Assembly: GCA_014381035.1 (NCBI GenBank)
Contig: JACMIS010000624.1
Coordinates: 1-12,763 of the forward strand
Origin: Armatimonadota bacterium
GTDB taxonomy: Bacteria > Armatimonadota > Armatimonadia > Armatimonadales > Armatimonadaceae
Direction: 5' to 3'
Length of the DNA stretch: 12,763 nucleotides
In this document: positions 1 through 6,771 of the stretch, piece by piece
Layout: each line of letters starts with the position of its first letter
Position numbering within the stretch: position 1 is the first letter of the stretch
The notes under the pieces: generated by a model
Told to the model about the DNA's origin: nothing
What the model saw: the letters and a program-made list of their open reading frames with translations, nothing else
The model's database searches: none
Position numbers and translations under genes: made by a program

Positions 1-1
1 C

Positions 2-397
2 GCCGGTTTGACTGTCACGATCTTCGGGGTCACGGTGCCGATGGTCACGGAGGGAATGGCTGCGAAAGCGGTGTCGGCGTTCCTGTTCGACGACCCGGTC
101 GCCTCGGCGCGAAAGCAGGTAGCCAACCTCCGCTATAACGCCGACCTTCTGATCGCGCTGACCCACATCGGCATCGCGCCGGATCGCAACCTTGCCGAGC
201 AGGTTCCCGGCATCGACCTCATCATCGGCGGGCATACGCACGTGATTTTGGAGCAACCGGAAGTTGTGAACCATGTCCCGATTCTGCAAGCCGGAAGCCA
301 CGCCCGCTACTTCGGGCACGCCGAGATCTCCCTGGGGCGCGACGGAATGCACATCGAATCCTACGCGCTGCACCCGCTTCAGGAGGCGCGACACTAA
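2..397 (+). CDS. Metallophosphatase, 5'-nucleotidase type (3' end only)
   Basis: This is the C-terminal part of a calcineurin-like metallophosphoesterase; the reading frame is open to the left edge, so the TTG at 8 is probably an internal leucine. Visible motifs are ALTHIG (a metal-ligand His block), then D-R-N-L-A, then PGIDLIIGGHTH, whose two His are expected metal ligands. This THxG...D..LA..vpGIDlIIGGHTH order is typical of UshA/5'-nucleotidase-like enzymes that cleave phosphate from nucleotides or related small molecules, usually outside the cytoplasm. The protein stops about 50 residues after GGHTH, so the separate C-terminal 5'-nucleotidase substrate domain is absent. The substrate cannot be read from the fragment. 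The next gene starts 3 nt after the TAA, and its ribosome binding site (AGGAGG, 381-386) lies inside this gene, so the two are very likely co-transcribed and translationally coupled. Confidence 0.85.
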   Translation, partial: AGLTVTIFGVTVPMVTEGMAAKAVSAFLFDDPVASARKQVANLRYNADLLIALTHIGIAPDRNLAEQVPGIDLIIGGHTHVILEQPEVVNHVPILQAGSHARYFGHAEISLGRDGMHIESYALHPLQEARH

Positions 398-400
398 ACC

Positions 401-2440
401 ATGACCGAATCGCTACTCGCCCTCCTGTTTTTGCTGCTTGCAACCGGTGTCTGCTACGGGATCGGGCGATGGCTCGTCCGGCTGAAAGACCCACTTGAGC
501 GGTTCGTGTTCGCCGTACCGCTCGGAATGGGTGTCCTCTCGCTCGTGTTGCTCGTCCTCGGAGTCTGCCGTCTTTTCATCGCGCCGGTATTTTATGGCAT
601 CTTCGCGCTCGGATTGCCGGGTCTGTTTTTCTTGTGGCGGGACATCGCCGGACGCCCCCCCGCCCCCAATTCCGGGGGCACCGGAAGTAACACAGAGGCG
701 TCGCGCTCGACCGGCAGGCGTTCTGCCCCCCCGGAATTGGGGGACGGGGCGCAATCAGGTCGCCTGATAGACCTCGGCTTCAACGCGCTCTTCGTTGTAC
801 TTGCCGTCTGCACCCTGATCGCCGCACTCGCGCCGCCCGGCGGCTTGGAATGGGACGCGCTGTCATACCACCTGACTGTCCCGAAGGCGTACCTGCGCGA
901 AGCGCGCATCTTCTACGTCCCGTATGACCACCACTCGAATTTTCCGTTTCTGTTGCAAATGCTCTACACCTTGATGCTCGGCGTAAAAAGCGTCGGCGGG
1001 GCGAAACTGTGCCACTGGCTGTGCGGCGTTCTGCTCGTGCTCAGTGTTTACACGTTCGCCCGCCGTCAGCACTCGGGCGCGAACGGAAAGCGCGTTGGAC
1101 AAATCGCCGCGCTTCTCGTCGCCGCTTCGCCGATTGTGCTCTGGGAAGCAGGCATTGCCTACGTAGACTTAGCTACCGCGCTGTTTACCTGGCTGAGTGT
1201 GTACGCGTTGCTAGGGGACCGGGGACCGGGGATAGGGGATAGTGCCGGAGGAGACGGTAAGCCGAGCGATGCAGTGTCTCCCTCCCTATCCCCTATCCTC
1301 ATGGGGTTCGCTATCGGGACCAAATGGACGGTGCTCGGCTTCTGGGGGATCACGCTGGCGGGGATTGTGATTGCCGATCTGGTGCAGAGCCGACGCGTTT
1401 CGGCTGAATTGGTGAAGCGGGTCGTGTTCTGGGCGGGCGTGTCGCTTCTGCTCGCGTTGCCGTGGCTGTTGCGCTCGTATCTTTACACGGGCAACCCGGT
1501 GTACCCGTACTTTTATAACCTTTTCGGGGGGCGGTTCTGGAGTGTGGAGAACGCCGCCCAGTATTCCAGCGATCAGGGCACGCTCGGGGCGGGGAAAGAC
1601 CCGATGTTCCTGCTTCTCGTGCCCTGGTTGATGAACCACCCGCACACCCCCGGTTCGAGTCGCGACCTGGTGGACGCCGTGAAGTTTAATGAGTACGGCT
1701 TGGCGTTCACATTTGCGCTCATACCACTCCTGCTCGCCGCACCGTTCAAGCCGGGCAAGTGGGGTAAGACCAGTGTCGTGCTGGCGATTTTCGCACTACT
1801 CGGCTACGTCTTCTGGTTCTTCTTGGTGCAGGGTTCGCGCTACTTCCTTCCTATCCTGCCGGTCGTCGCGCTCCTCGCTGCGGAGTCACTGATGGGATTG
1901 TGGAACGCGAAAAAAGGGTTCGCTCGCTATGTTGGTGCGGGAGTAGTCGCGGCGTCTGGAGTTTGGGGGATGTACCTCGCAGCGAACATGTTCGCGGTCC
2001 CGGCGATCCGCGTCGTGCTCGGGGCGCAGTCCCGGCCCGAATATGTGGCGTCGACACAGTGGATGGGAACCCTCCTGCCGGCGTCGGAATGGATCAACGC
2101 CAACACGCCCCCCGGTAGCAAAGTCGCGCTGTTCGATGTTGTGTTCGGCTTCTACATTGACCGCCCGATACTCTGGGCAAACCCGAACCACAGCGGAACG
2201 CTCCTGCCGTGGGAGGATTACCGCAACGCCGACGAGTGGCTCGCCGACTTCAAGCGGCGCGGCTACACATATCTGCTGACCGATGATACGACGACGAGTT
2301 TCATTCGGTCGGATTCCTCCGCGATGAATCAGGCATGGCGCACTTACCTTCCGGAGGCGGTGGCGTCGGGCAAGGTCGAAGTCGTCTTTGAAAAAGCCGA
2401 CGAGCGCGGTCGGGCAGCCCGTGTGTATCGTATTCTGTAG
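401..2440 (+). CDS. Multi-pass membrane glycosyltransferase, GT-C / family 39-like
   Basis: A 679-residue inner-membrane protein with about a dozen hydrophobic segments, the first near residues 4-22, 36-58, 60-79 and 123-145. After the fourth comes a polar loop with LEWDALSYHL (E150, D152) and a Tyr/His/Asn-rich stretch (YVPYDHHSNFP). That is the typical first external loop of ArnT/PMT-like GT-C enzymes, which move a sugar from a polyprenyl-phosphate donor; its acidic pair is the likely catalytic site. The last ~130 residues are soluble. Acceptor and sugar are unknown. The ATG at 401 follows AGGAGG (381-386) with a long, 14-nt gap, and sits 3 nt after the metallophosphatase stop, so both share an operon. 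Two low-complexity, Gly/Pro/Ser-rich stretches (residues ~85-117 and ~272-299) are encoded by palindromic DNA elements and fall between membrane segments. They look like in-frame insertions. A sugar-independent membrane enzyme is possible but less likely. Confidence 0.75.
   Translation: MTESLLALLFLLLATGVCYGIGRWLVRLKDPLERFVFAVPLGMGVLSLVLLVLGVCRLFIAPVFYGIFALGLPGLFFLWRDIAGRPPAPNSGGTGSNTEASRSTGRRSAPPELGDGAQSGRLIDLGFNALFVVLAVCTLIAALAPPGGLEWDALSYHLTVPKAYLREARIFYVPYDHHSNFPFLLQMLYTLMLGVKSVGGAKLCHWLCGVLLVLSVYTFARRQHSGANGKRVGQIAALLVAASPIVLWEAGIAYVDLATALFTWLSVYALLGDRGPGIGDSAGGDGKPSDAVSPSLSPILMGFAIGTKWTVLGFWGITLAGIVIADLVQSRRVSAELVKRVVFWAGVSLLLALPWLLRSYLYTGNPVYPYFYNLFGGRFWSVENAAQYSSDQGTLGAGKDPMFLLLVPWLMNHPHTPGSSRDLVDAVKFNEYGLAFTFALIPLLLAAPFKPGKWGKTSVVLAIFALLGYVFWFFLVQGSRYFLPILPVVALLAAESLMGLWNAKKGFARYVGAGVVAASGVWGMYLAANMFAVPAIRVVLGAQSRPEYVASTQWMGTLLPASEWINANTPPGSKVALFDVVFGFYIDRPILWANPNHSGTLLPWEDYRNADEWLADFKRRGYTYLLTDDTTTSFIRSDSSAMNQAWRTYLPEAVASGKVEVVFEKADERGRAARVYRIL
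653..751 (+). repeat. Palindromic element inserted in frame (GC-rich type)
   Basis: Two arms, CCCCCAATTCCGGGGG (663-678) and its reverse complement within 728-743, match perfectly over 16 bp and extend imperfectly outward (CGCCCC at 653-658 against GGGGCG at 746-751). The span has no stop in the glycosyltransferase frame and encodes about 33 residues rich in Pro, Gly, Ser, Thr and Arg, unlike the hydrophobic protein around them. It lies between membrane segments 3 and 4. I read it as a small repeat element that inserted without breaking the gene. Confidence 0.7.
1214..1298 (+). repeat. Heptamer-based palindromic element inserted in frame
   Basis: The left part is four tandem heptamers, GGGGACC twice then GGGGATA twice (1214-1241). 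The right part (1286-1298) is the exact reverse complement of 1230-1242, giving 13-bp perfect arms around a ~43-nt spacer. The heptamers resemble the short tandemly repeated repetitive (STRR) sequences known from cyanobacterial genomes. The element is read through in the glycosyltransferase frame as a Gly/Pro/Asp/Ser-rich stretch (residues ~272-299) between two membrane segments. It is unrelated in sequence to the element at 653-751. Confidence 0.7.
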
Positions 2441-2525
2441 TTGGGTGTATCTGCGGACGGAAACCCCTTAGACTACAGTGAAAAACAGAAATGCGTGCGC
2501 GACTACAAACAGAAAGTCTACTATT

Positions 2526-3815
2526 ATGTGTCGGAGAGTATCTATAGTCGGATTTTTCGGGGTGACAGCGTCCTTACTGAACGGGTGCGTCATTGGTCGG
2601 GCTATTTTCGAACAAACGCCGCCGCGTGCGGAAAACAAAACTGCCCCGCATCAATCGGCACCCGACAAGCAGGAGGACACCTCTCAGAAGGAATTGCTCA
2701 TGAGCGGGAATGAACCGATCTCCGTGATTGTTGACGATGGGGGGATTACTCTCAATGGCAAGACCATCGAGACGAATAGTTCCCACATCTTTATCCATGA
2801 TAGCCATAGCGAGGCAAAGGATGAACGCATCGTGACGCGCACGGTTGATGCTACCTCCGTTCGCACCGTGACGGTTCGCACCGATTTCGGGGCGATTGCC
2901 GTGGAACCCTCCACCGGTTCCGCCCGGATCGGAGTCGCCGCAACCATTACTCTGGGAGAGAACAACCTGAGCAGTGCGGACCAGACGAAATACCTGAGCG
3001 GGTTCACGATTCCGGACACGGTTGATGGCGACAACTATACAGCGCGTGTCGTCCCGCCCGCTGACCTGCCGGACGAAGTTCGTTGGAACGTCTCCTACCG
3101 CGTCACAGTTCCGCCGTCGGTGGCACTGGATCTGAAAAGTGAGAATGGATCGGTTGTCGTCCGCGACACGAAAACAATCGGCAAAATTCTGGCACGCAGT
3201 GAGTTTGGTGCGATCACGGTGGCAAATGCGGGAACCACGGTGGATGCACAAACGGAGAACGGCTCGGTAACGATTGAGAGTAAAGAGAAGCGGGATTCCG
3301 TGTTAGCGCGGAGCCAGTTCGGAGCGATTTCTGTCAGCGGTCCGGCACGAACGGTAGACGTAAAGACGGAAAACGGCGCGGTAAGTATTGATGGCGCGGC
3401 AAACGCAGAAAAGGTGACTGCCCGGTCGTCGTTCGGCGCGATCAATCTGGAAAAAGTAGGCGGCACAGTGGACGCACAAACGGAGAACGGCGCGGTCCAT
3501 TACTCGGGAACCCCGAAGGCACTCACTCTCCAATCCGAATTCGGTGCTATCGCGGCAGAATTATACGATTGCGCCACGTTAAAAGATGCCACACTGAAGA
3601 CGACCAACGGCTCTGTAACGGTGATATTGCCCGCGTCGGCGTCGGTCAATATCACCGGGGACACGGGCAATGGCAAAATCGATACCAGTGGTTTCCCCGC
3701 GAACATCACCGGAGACAGCTTCAAAAAGTCTGTAAAAGCATCGCTGAACGGCGGGAAAGCCCCGATGAGCCTATCTACCGAGTTCGGCAGCCTGACCATC
3801 ACAGCACGACAATAG
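2526..3815 (+). CDS. Lipoprotein with DUF4097-like beta-repeat (putative adhesin)
   Basis: A 429-residue protein starting at ATG 2526, chosen over GTG 2478 because it gives a compact lipoprotein signal (MCRR, hydrophobic core, lipobox LLNGC with lipidated C21); only a weak AGAAAG precedes it. The first ~180 mature residues hold a Thr/Val-rich region with one early FGAI motif. From about residue 206 the chain is a regular repeat in which E-N-G-[SA]-V and [QEDS]-F-G-A-I alternate at 20 and 18 residues, a 38-residue unit seen about three times. Later turns are looser, ending in EFGSLTITAR. Such short beta turns with DFGAI/ENGSV motifs are typical of DUF4097 putative adhesins, which form beta-helix or beta-roll folds. 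Role unknown; it is probably anchored in the outer membrane or periplasm. It lies 85 nt after the glycosyltransferase stop and may or may not share its transcript. Confidence 0.75.
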   Translation: MCRRVSIVGFFGVTASLLNGCVIGRAIFEQTPPRAENKTAPHQSAPDKQEDTSQKELLMSGNEPISVIVDDGGITLNGKTIETNSSHIFIHDSHSEAKDERIVTRTVDATSVRTVTVRTDFGAIAVEPSTGSARIGVAATITLGENNLSSADQTKYLSGFTIPDTVDGDNYTARVVPPADLPDEVRWNVSYRVTVPPSVALDLKSENGSVVVRDTKTIGKILARSEFGAITVANAGTTVDAQTENGSVTIESKEKRDSVLARSQFGAISVSGPARTVDVKTENGAVSIDGAANAEKVTARSSFGAINLEKVGGTVDAQTENGAVHYSGTPKALTLQSEFGAIAAELYDCATLKDATLKTTNGSVTVILPASASVNITGDTGNGKIDTSGFPANITGDSFKKSVKASLNGGKAPMSLSTEFGSLTITARQ

Positions 3816-4018
3816 AAAATCAGAGGACTGGGTGGCGATGACAGGTATCCTCCCTGAAATTTATTGGAGAGACAATTGTGATGCAATAAATCGTTCGGAA
3901 CCGCTGTCTGAATTGAAAAGCATTTTCATTCCTCGCATACAGTACCTGGGAATTTTTGAACCCTCTTGAATTGCCCGTGATCTCTAATATCAGCAATCAG
4001 GGCAGATCACCAAGAAAA

Positions 4019-4027
4019 TGATATAAT
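4019..4027 (+). promoter_or_regulatory. Extended -10 promoter
   Basis: The sequence TGATATAAT matches the extended -10 consensus TGnTATAAT perfectly. No good -35 hexamer is found 16-18 nt upstream, which is normal for extended -10 promoters. Transcription should start near 4034, giving a leader of about 160 nt to the SGNH start. Confidence 0.6.
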
Positions 4028-4041
4028 ATATCTGTTCATCG

Positions 4042-4179
4042 ATGAAGAAACTACTGGATGATGACTTCCAGAAAGAATCACATACAAAGTTAACTTGCGG
4101 CGGCGACCCAAAACCGGGTTCGACCGTCGTTTTCGTTTGTTTCTATATGGCTTTTTTGTGCAAATCTCGATTTCGATAA
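4042..4179 (+). CDS. Possible leader peptide, 45 residues
   Basis: An ATG (4042) about 8 nt after the predicted transcription start opens a 45-codon frame starting MKKLLDDDF and ending in CKSRFR, with a hydrophobic patch VVFVCFYMAFLC near its end. It runs through the terminator-like hairpin and stops at TAA 4177-4179, 15 nt before the SGNH start. No Shine-Dalgarno site is seen, so translation, if any, would be leaderless-like. It could be a chance frame; its position makes it a candidate attenuator peptide. Confidence 0.2.
   Translation: MKKLLDDDFQKESHTKLTCGGDPKPGSTVVFVCFYMAFLCKSRFR
4098..4140 (+). terminator. Rho-independent terminator-like hairpin in the SGNH leader
   Basis: The stem is CGGCGG-CGA-CCC (4098-4109) against GGG, a bulged T, TCG, a bulged A, then CCGTCG (4116-4129). 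This makes 12 pairs, one of them G-T, around an AAAACC loop. A T-rich run follows (TTTTCGTTTGTTT, 4130-4142). It sits between the extended -10 promoter and the SGNH start codon, so it would either end a ~105-nt small RNA or attenuate transcription of the hydrolase. Confidence 0.55.
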
Positions 4180-4194
4180 GGTAAATGCCCCTCC

Positions 4195-5526
4195 ATGAAT
4201 TTCCCGGTTTTGATTGCGTCGCGTCTCCGCCGCCGCCTGTTGCCTGTGGTATCCCTCGTTGCTATCGCCGCGCTTTCCTTGACTTCGTCCGCCGTGTCGG
4301 CACAGTCGAATGATAGATCGCCCTTCGCGCTGAAAAACGGCGACCGCGTCGTCTTCTACGGCGATAGCATTACCGATGCACGGATGTACACGTTGCTCGC
4401 CGAGGAATACATTGTCACCCGGTTTCCGCGCATGAATGTCTCATTTGTGCATTCAGGCTGGGGCGGCGACCGCGTCGGGGGCGGTGGGGGGGGTCCGATT
4501 GATTTGCGTCTCGACCGCGATGTTTCCGCTTACAAACCGACGGTAGTCACGATCATGTTAGGCATGAATGATGGTAGTTACCGCGCCTACGACGAACCTA
4601 TCTTCCAAACCTTTTCTACCGGTTACCGGCACATCGCCGACAAGCTGAAAAAAGACAATCCGGGTGTTCGCCTGACCTTCATCCAGCCCTCGCCTTACGA
4701 CGATGTGACCCGCCCCGCGACATTTGACGGCGGATACAACGCCGTTCTGGTACGTTACGGAGCCTTTCTCGGGGATCTGGCAAAAAGCACGGGAGCAGGT
4801 ATCGCCGATCTGAATACCCCCGTCGTTACCATGCTGACAAAGGCGAACGCGGTAAATCCGACCGAGGCGCAGAAAATCGTCCCCGACCGTGTCCATCCGG
4901 GCTGGGGCGGGCATTTGATCATGGCGCAATCGCTCCTGAAATCGTGGAACGCCCCGTCGCTCGTTTCCGCCGTCACGCTGGATGCCCGGACGACAAAGGT
5001 GGAAGCGCAGAACGCAGATGTGAAGCAGGTTCAGGTCGCAACGAACGGGACGATCACCTGGGATGCGCTGGAAGGCGCGTTGCCGTTCCCGATCCTGCCG
5101 CCCGATGCCCGCAACGCCGCATCGTACAATATCGCGCTCGCCTCCTCGGACTTCGTAGACACGCTCGACCGCGAAATGCTCACAATCAAAAACCTTTCGG
5201 CGGCGAACTATGTTCTGACGATTGATGGTCAGGAGATCGGGAACTTCACCAGAGAGCAACTCGCCGCCGGTATCAATCTGGCACCGCTCGCGACCCCGAT
5301 GTTGCGTCAGGCACAACTCGTTCACACGCTGACCCAGATACGTGCCAACACGCACAACTCCCGCTGGCGCAGTATTCAGGTCCCGAATGCGGAAGACAAA
5401 TCGGTACAATCGCTCCTACCCGCCGCGATAAAAGACCTCGACACTGCCGCGCAAAAAATAACGCAGGCGCAACGCGCCGCCGCCCAACCACGCCCGCACC
5501 GGTTCGCGTTGGTTCCCAGACCGTAG
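4195..5526 (+). CDS. Secreted SGNH/GDSL-family hydrolase
   Basis: A 443-residue esterase-like protein with a Sec signal peptide (basic RLRRR, hydrophobic core, probable cleavage VSA-Q after A36). The SGNH blocks are all present: GDSIT with nucleophile S58, a Gly-rich block (SGWGGDRVGGGGGG), GMND with N125, and DRVHP with D231 and H234. It should therefore be a functional serine hydrolase, most likely acting on acyl esters or decorated polysaccharides outside the cytoplasm; the exact substrate is unknown. The C-terminal ~190 residues form a second domain with a Gln/Arg-rich helical end. The Shine-Dalgarno site is weak (AAGG at 4178-4181, 13 nt away). A run of eight G (4486-4493) encodes part of the Gly-rich block. 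The gene stands alone behind its own leader and ends at a strong hairpin. Confidence 0.88.
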   Translation: MNFPVLIASRLRRRLLPVVSLVAIAALSLTSSAVSAQSNDRSPFALKNGDRVVFYGDSITDARMYTLLAEEYIVTRFPRMNVSFVHSGWGGDRVGGGGGGPIDLRLDRDVSAYKPTVVTIMLGMNDGSYRAYDEPIFQTFSTGYRHIADKLKKDNPGVRLTFIQPSPYDDVTRPATFDGGYNAVLVRYGAFLGDLAKSTGAGIADLNTPVVTMLTKANAVNPTEAQKIVPDRVHPGWGGHLIMAQSLLKSWNAPSLVSAVTLDARTTKVEAQNADVKQVQVATNGTITWDALEGALPFPILPPDARNAASYNIALASSDFVDTLDREMLTIKNLSAANYVLTIDGQEIGNFTREQLAAGINLAPLATPMLRQAQLVHTLTQIRANTHNSRWRSIQVPNAEDKSVQSLLPAAIKDLDTAAQKITQAQRAAAQPRPHRFALVPRP

Positions 5527-5531
5527 CATGA

Positions 5532-5571
5532 ACGGACGCTCAAGGCTTGTCTGAAAACCTTGAGCGTCCGT
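5532..5571. terminator. Strong hairpin between convergent genes
   Basis: A perfect 14-bp stem, ACGGACGCTCAAGG (5532-5545) and its reverse complement (5558-5571), surrounds a 12-nt loop. The stem can extend outward through AGCAT (5525-5529) and ATGCT (5575-5579). A T-run (5583-5587) lies downstream on the plus strand, so it should terminate the SGNH transcript. It may also serve the minus-strand gene, although that side lacks a clear U-tract. Confidence 0.75.
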
Positions 5572-5579
5572 AGTATGCT

Positions 5580-6155
5580 CTATTTTTCGTTTTTCAGAAG
5601 ACACATGAACGGGTTGGTTGCCCGCTGCTGGATCGTGCCGTCGTCCTTGAGTTGGACCCTGACCCGGCGAATGGAGTCGGACTCGTTGCCACCAATCGTA
5701 AGGGCGAACTTTCCGCGATGATCCTCGCCTCTGGCAACGACAACCGCGGAGTGTGACTTATAAGTCGGGTGAGTTTTCGCGAATTCGAAGTTGTGGCTGG
5801 TACCGCCGCGATTGTTCTGGATGATGTCGCCGACACGCACCGATGCGGCACTGATTTTGACGCCACGGAATGCAGCAGGGTCATTGATGGCTTTATGGAC
5901 GAAAACGGAGTGCGCTGCCGCGAACTCGAACTCATCAGCCGTGGCTCCGGCATGTTTGACACAGAAGGAAACGAAGACAGCGGACCAAGGCACTTCGACA
6001 CTTTCAAAGGGTTGACCGACCGCTTGCCAGTATTTTTCGATCTGGGACAGCAACGGTTCATCATTCTCATCAATCAGGTGAAATTGGTCGTGTTGCTCTC
6101 GGGCAAGGGTGGCGACCTTTTTCGCGAACTCGGACGGGGCTGGTAATTCAGGCAT
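5580..6155 (-). CDS. DUF2272 domain protein (NlpC/P60- or CHAP-like fold)
   Basis: A 191-residue protein read leftward. I prefer ATG at 6155 over the upstream GTG at 6173 because AAGGA lies 7 nt before the ATG. The core pattern is PWSAVFVSFCVKHAG (56-70), then FEFAAAHSVFVHKAI, then VRVGDIIQNN and SHSAVVVA. This is the layout of DUF2272 proteins, related to cysteine-type amidase/endopeptidase folds acting on cell walls or cargo peptides. The position that carries Cys in CHAP/NlpC enzymes (W-C-x-x-F) is Ser here (S58), as I recall for the family; C65 follows seven residues later. No signal peptide is visible, so it would stay in the cytoplasm unless exported another way. It is a monocistronic gene convergent with the SGNH hydrolase. 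Confidence 0.7.
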   Translation of the reverse strand: MPELPAPSEFAKKVATLAREQHDQFHLIDENDEPLLSQIEKYWQAVGQPFESVEVPWSAVFVSFCVKHAGATADEFEFAAAHSVFVHKAINDPAAFRGVKISAASVRVGDIIQNNRGGTSHNFEFAKTHPTYKSHSAVVVARGEDHRGKFALTIGGNESDSIRRVRVQLKDDGTIQQRATNPFMCLLKNEK

Positions 6156-6373
6156 TTCAGATTCCTTTTTCACACATTCCTAATCGGCGGTGATCACGCG
6201 CGTATCAAAAGGAAGGGAATGTGCTCATTTCCTCTTCCATTGTCGCACAGTGTCACATGCCGATGCACAAGAAGTAAGGTGCCGCACAATCGCGGCGTGA
6301 CAGGCAAACACAGCCCTATTTTAGCATAAGCGACAGCGGAATCTCGCCCCTGTGATGTTTTTATCATCTGTCG
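6156..6373. other. Divergent intergenic region
   Basis: This stretch separates the minus-strand DUF2272 gene from the ABC-like remnant. On the minus strand TTGATA (6203-6208) and GATTAG (6180-6185) are 17 nt apart and could be a weak promoter for the DUF2272 gene. An imperfect hairpin (about 6211-6239) pairs GGAAGGGAATG with CATTTCCTCTTCC. No gene is seen. The downstream gap 6651-6771 holds only the lipoprotein ribosome binding site. Confidence 0.4.
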
Positions 6374-6650
6374 TTAGCGTGCGTTCACTCGTGTGCAATA
6401 TAGTGAGCAAACGCTATGTCATTGCCGAGATAAAGGGAACCGCATATGCTTCGCTACCCGTGCCGAAACCAGACCCGAACCCGCCGGAAGCGAACCGCCG
6501 GGAAGCATAGTCGGGCTACTGAGAGACCGCACTTCCCTCGGATTCCTCGCCATTGTCCGGCAATATGAAGGGCTGTACGCAAGCAGCCTCTTCCCACAGT
6601 TTGTCGGAATCGGTCTGGGTTGCTCTCCGCCGACACGTCGCGACGCCTGA
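6374..6650 (+). pseudogene. Truncated, decayed copy of the 5' end of the ABC exporter gene
   Basis: This block aligns with 7609-7884, the leader and first ~69 codons of the intact ABC gene 1.2 kb downstream. The leader elements ATATAGTnAGCAAAC and AAAGGGAA are shared. The aligned start codon is ATA (6444-6446) instead of ATG. In the matching frame, 46 of the first 59 residues are identical, for example RDRT-LGFLAIVRQY and GLYA-SLF-QFVGIGLG. A one-base deletion then shifts the frame in the GGTTTGC segment (GGTTGC here) and a TGA follows at 6648-6650, where similarity also stops. It covers only the cytoplasmic N-terminus and first membrane helix. Amino-acid divergence of about 22% means it is not a fresh duplication. 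It is probably the remnant of a paralogous or tandem copy whose remainder was deleted. Confidence 0.88.
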
Positions 6651-6771
6651 ATGGGTAGCAGATACCAGTTTGGCGATCTGTCTCTGATCCTAACGATTTT
6701 TTAATGCCTCGTTCGTACACTGAGTCCACAGGGTCAAAACGAGATCTTGAAGCCATTTAGGAGTACAGAAA

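Larger units (their letters stand above)
3816..4194. other. AT-rich intergenic leader region before the SGNH gene
   Basis: This 379-nt stretch is clearly richer in A/T than the flanking genes. It holds a pair of complementary half-sites (3972-3983 and 4000-4010), an extended -10 promoter (4019-4027), a small ORF (4042-4179) and a terminator-like hairpin (4098-4133). I see nothing else in 3816-3970. Confidence 0.7.

Noticed and set aside
2478..2525. GTG 2478 as start of the repeat lipoprotein
   Set aside because: It would add 16 polar, basic residues before the signal peptide and has no ribosome binding site; ATG 2526 gives a standard lipoprotein signal.
2574..3251. Minus-strand open frame (225 codons) opposite the repeat lipoprotein
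   Set aside because: The plus strand carries a lipobox and regular ENG/FGAI repeats; the minus translation has no recognisable feature.
3141..3500. Repeated units as a CRISPR array
   Set aside because: The repeats are coding, conserved mainly at protein level, and have no constant direct repeat with unique spacers.
4558..5409. Long minus-strand open frame (283 codons) opposite the SGNH gene
   Set aside because: It overlaps a gene with complete catalytic motifs; its Arg-rich, motif-free translation is typical of the reverse strand of GC-rich coding DNA.
6393..6650. 85-codon plus-strand frame as a functional small gene
   Set aside because: Its content is the ABC gene's N-terminus read after a lost ATG and before a frameshift; it makes only the N-terminal arm and one membrane helix, so a pseudogene is the simpler reading.
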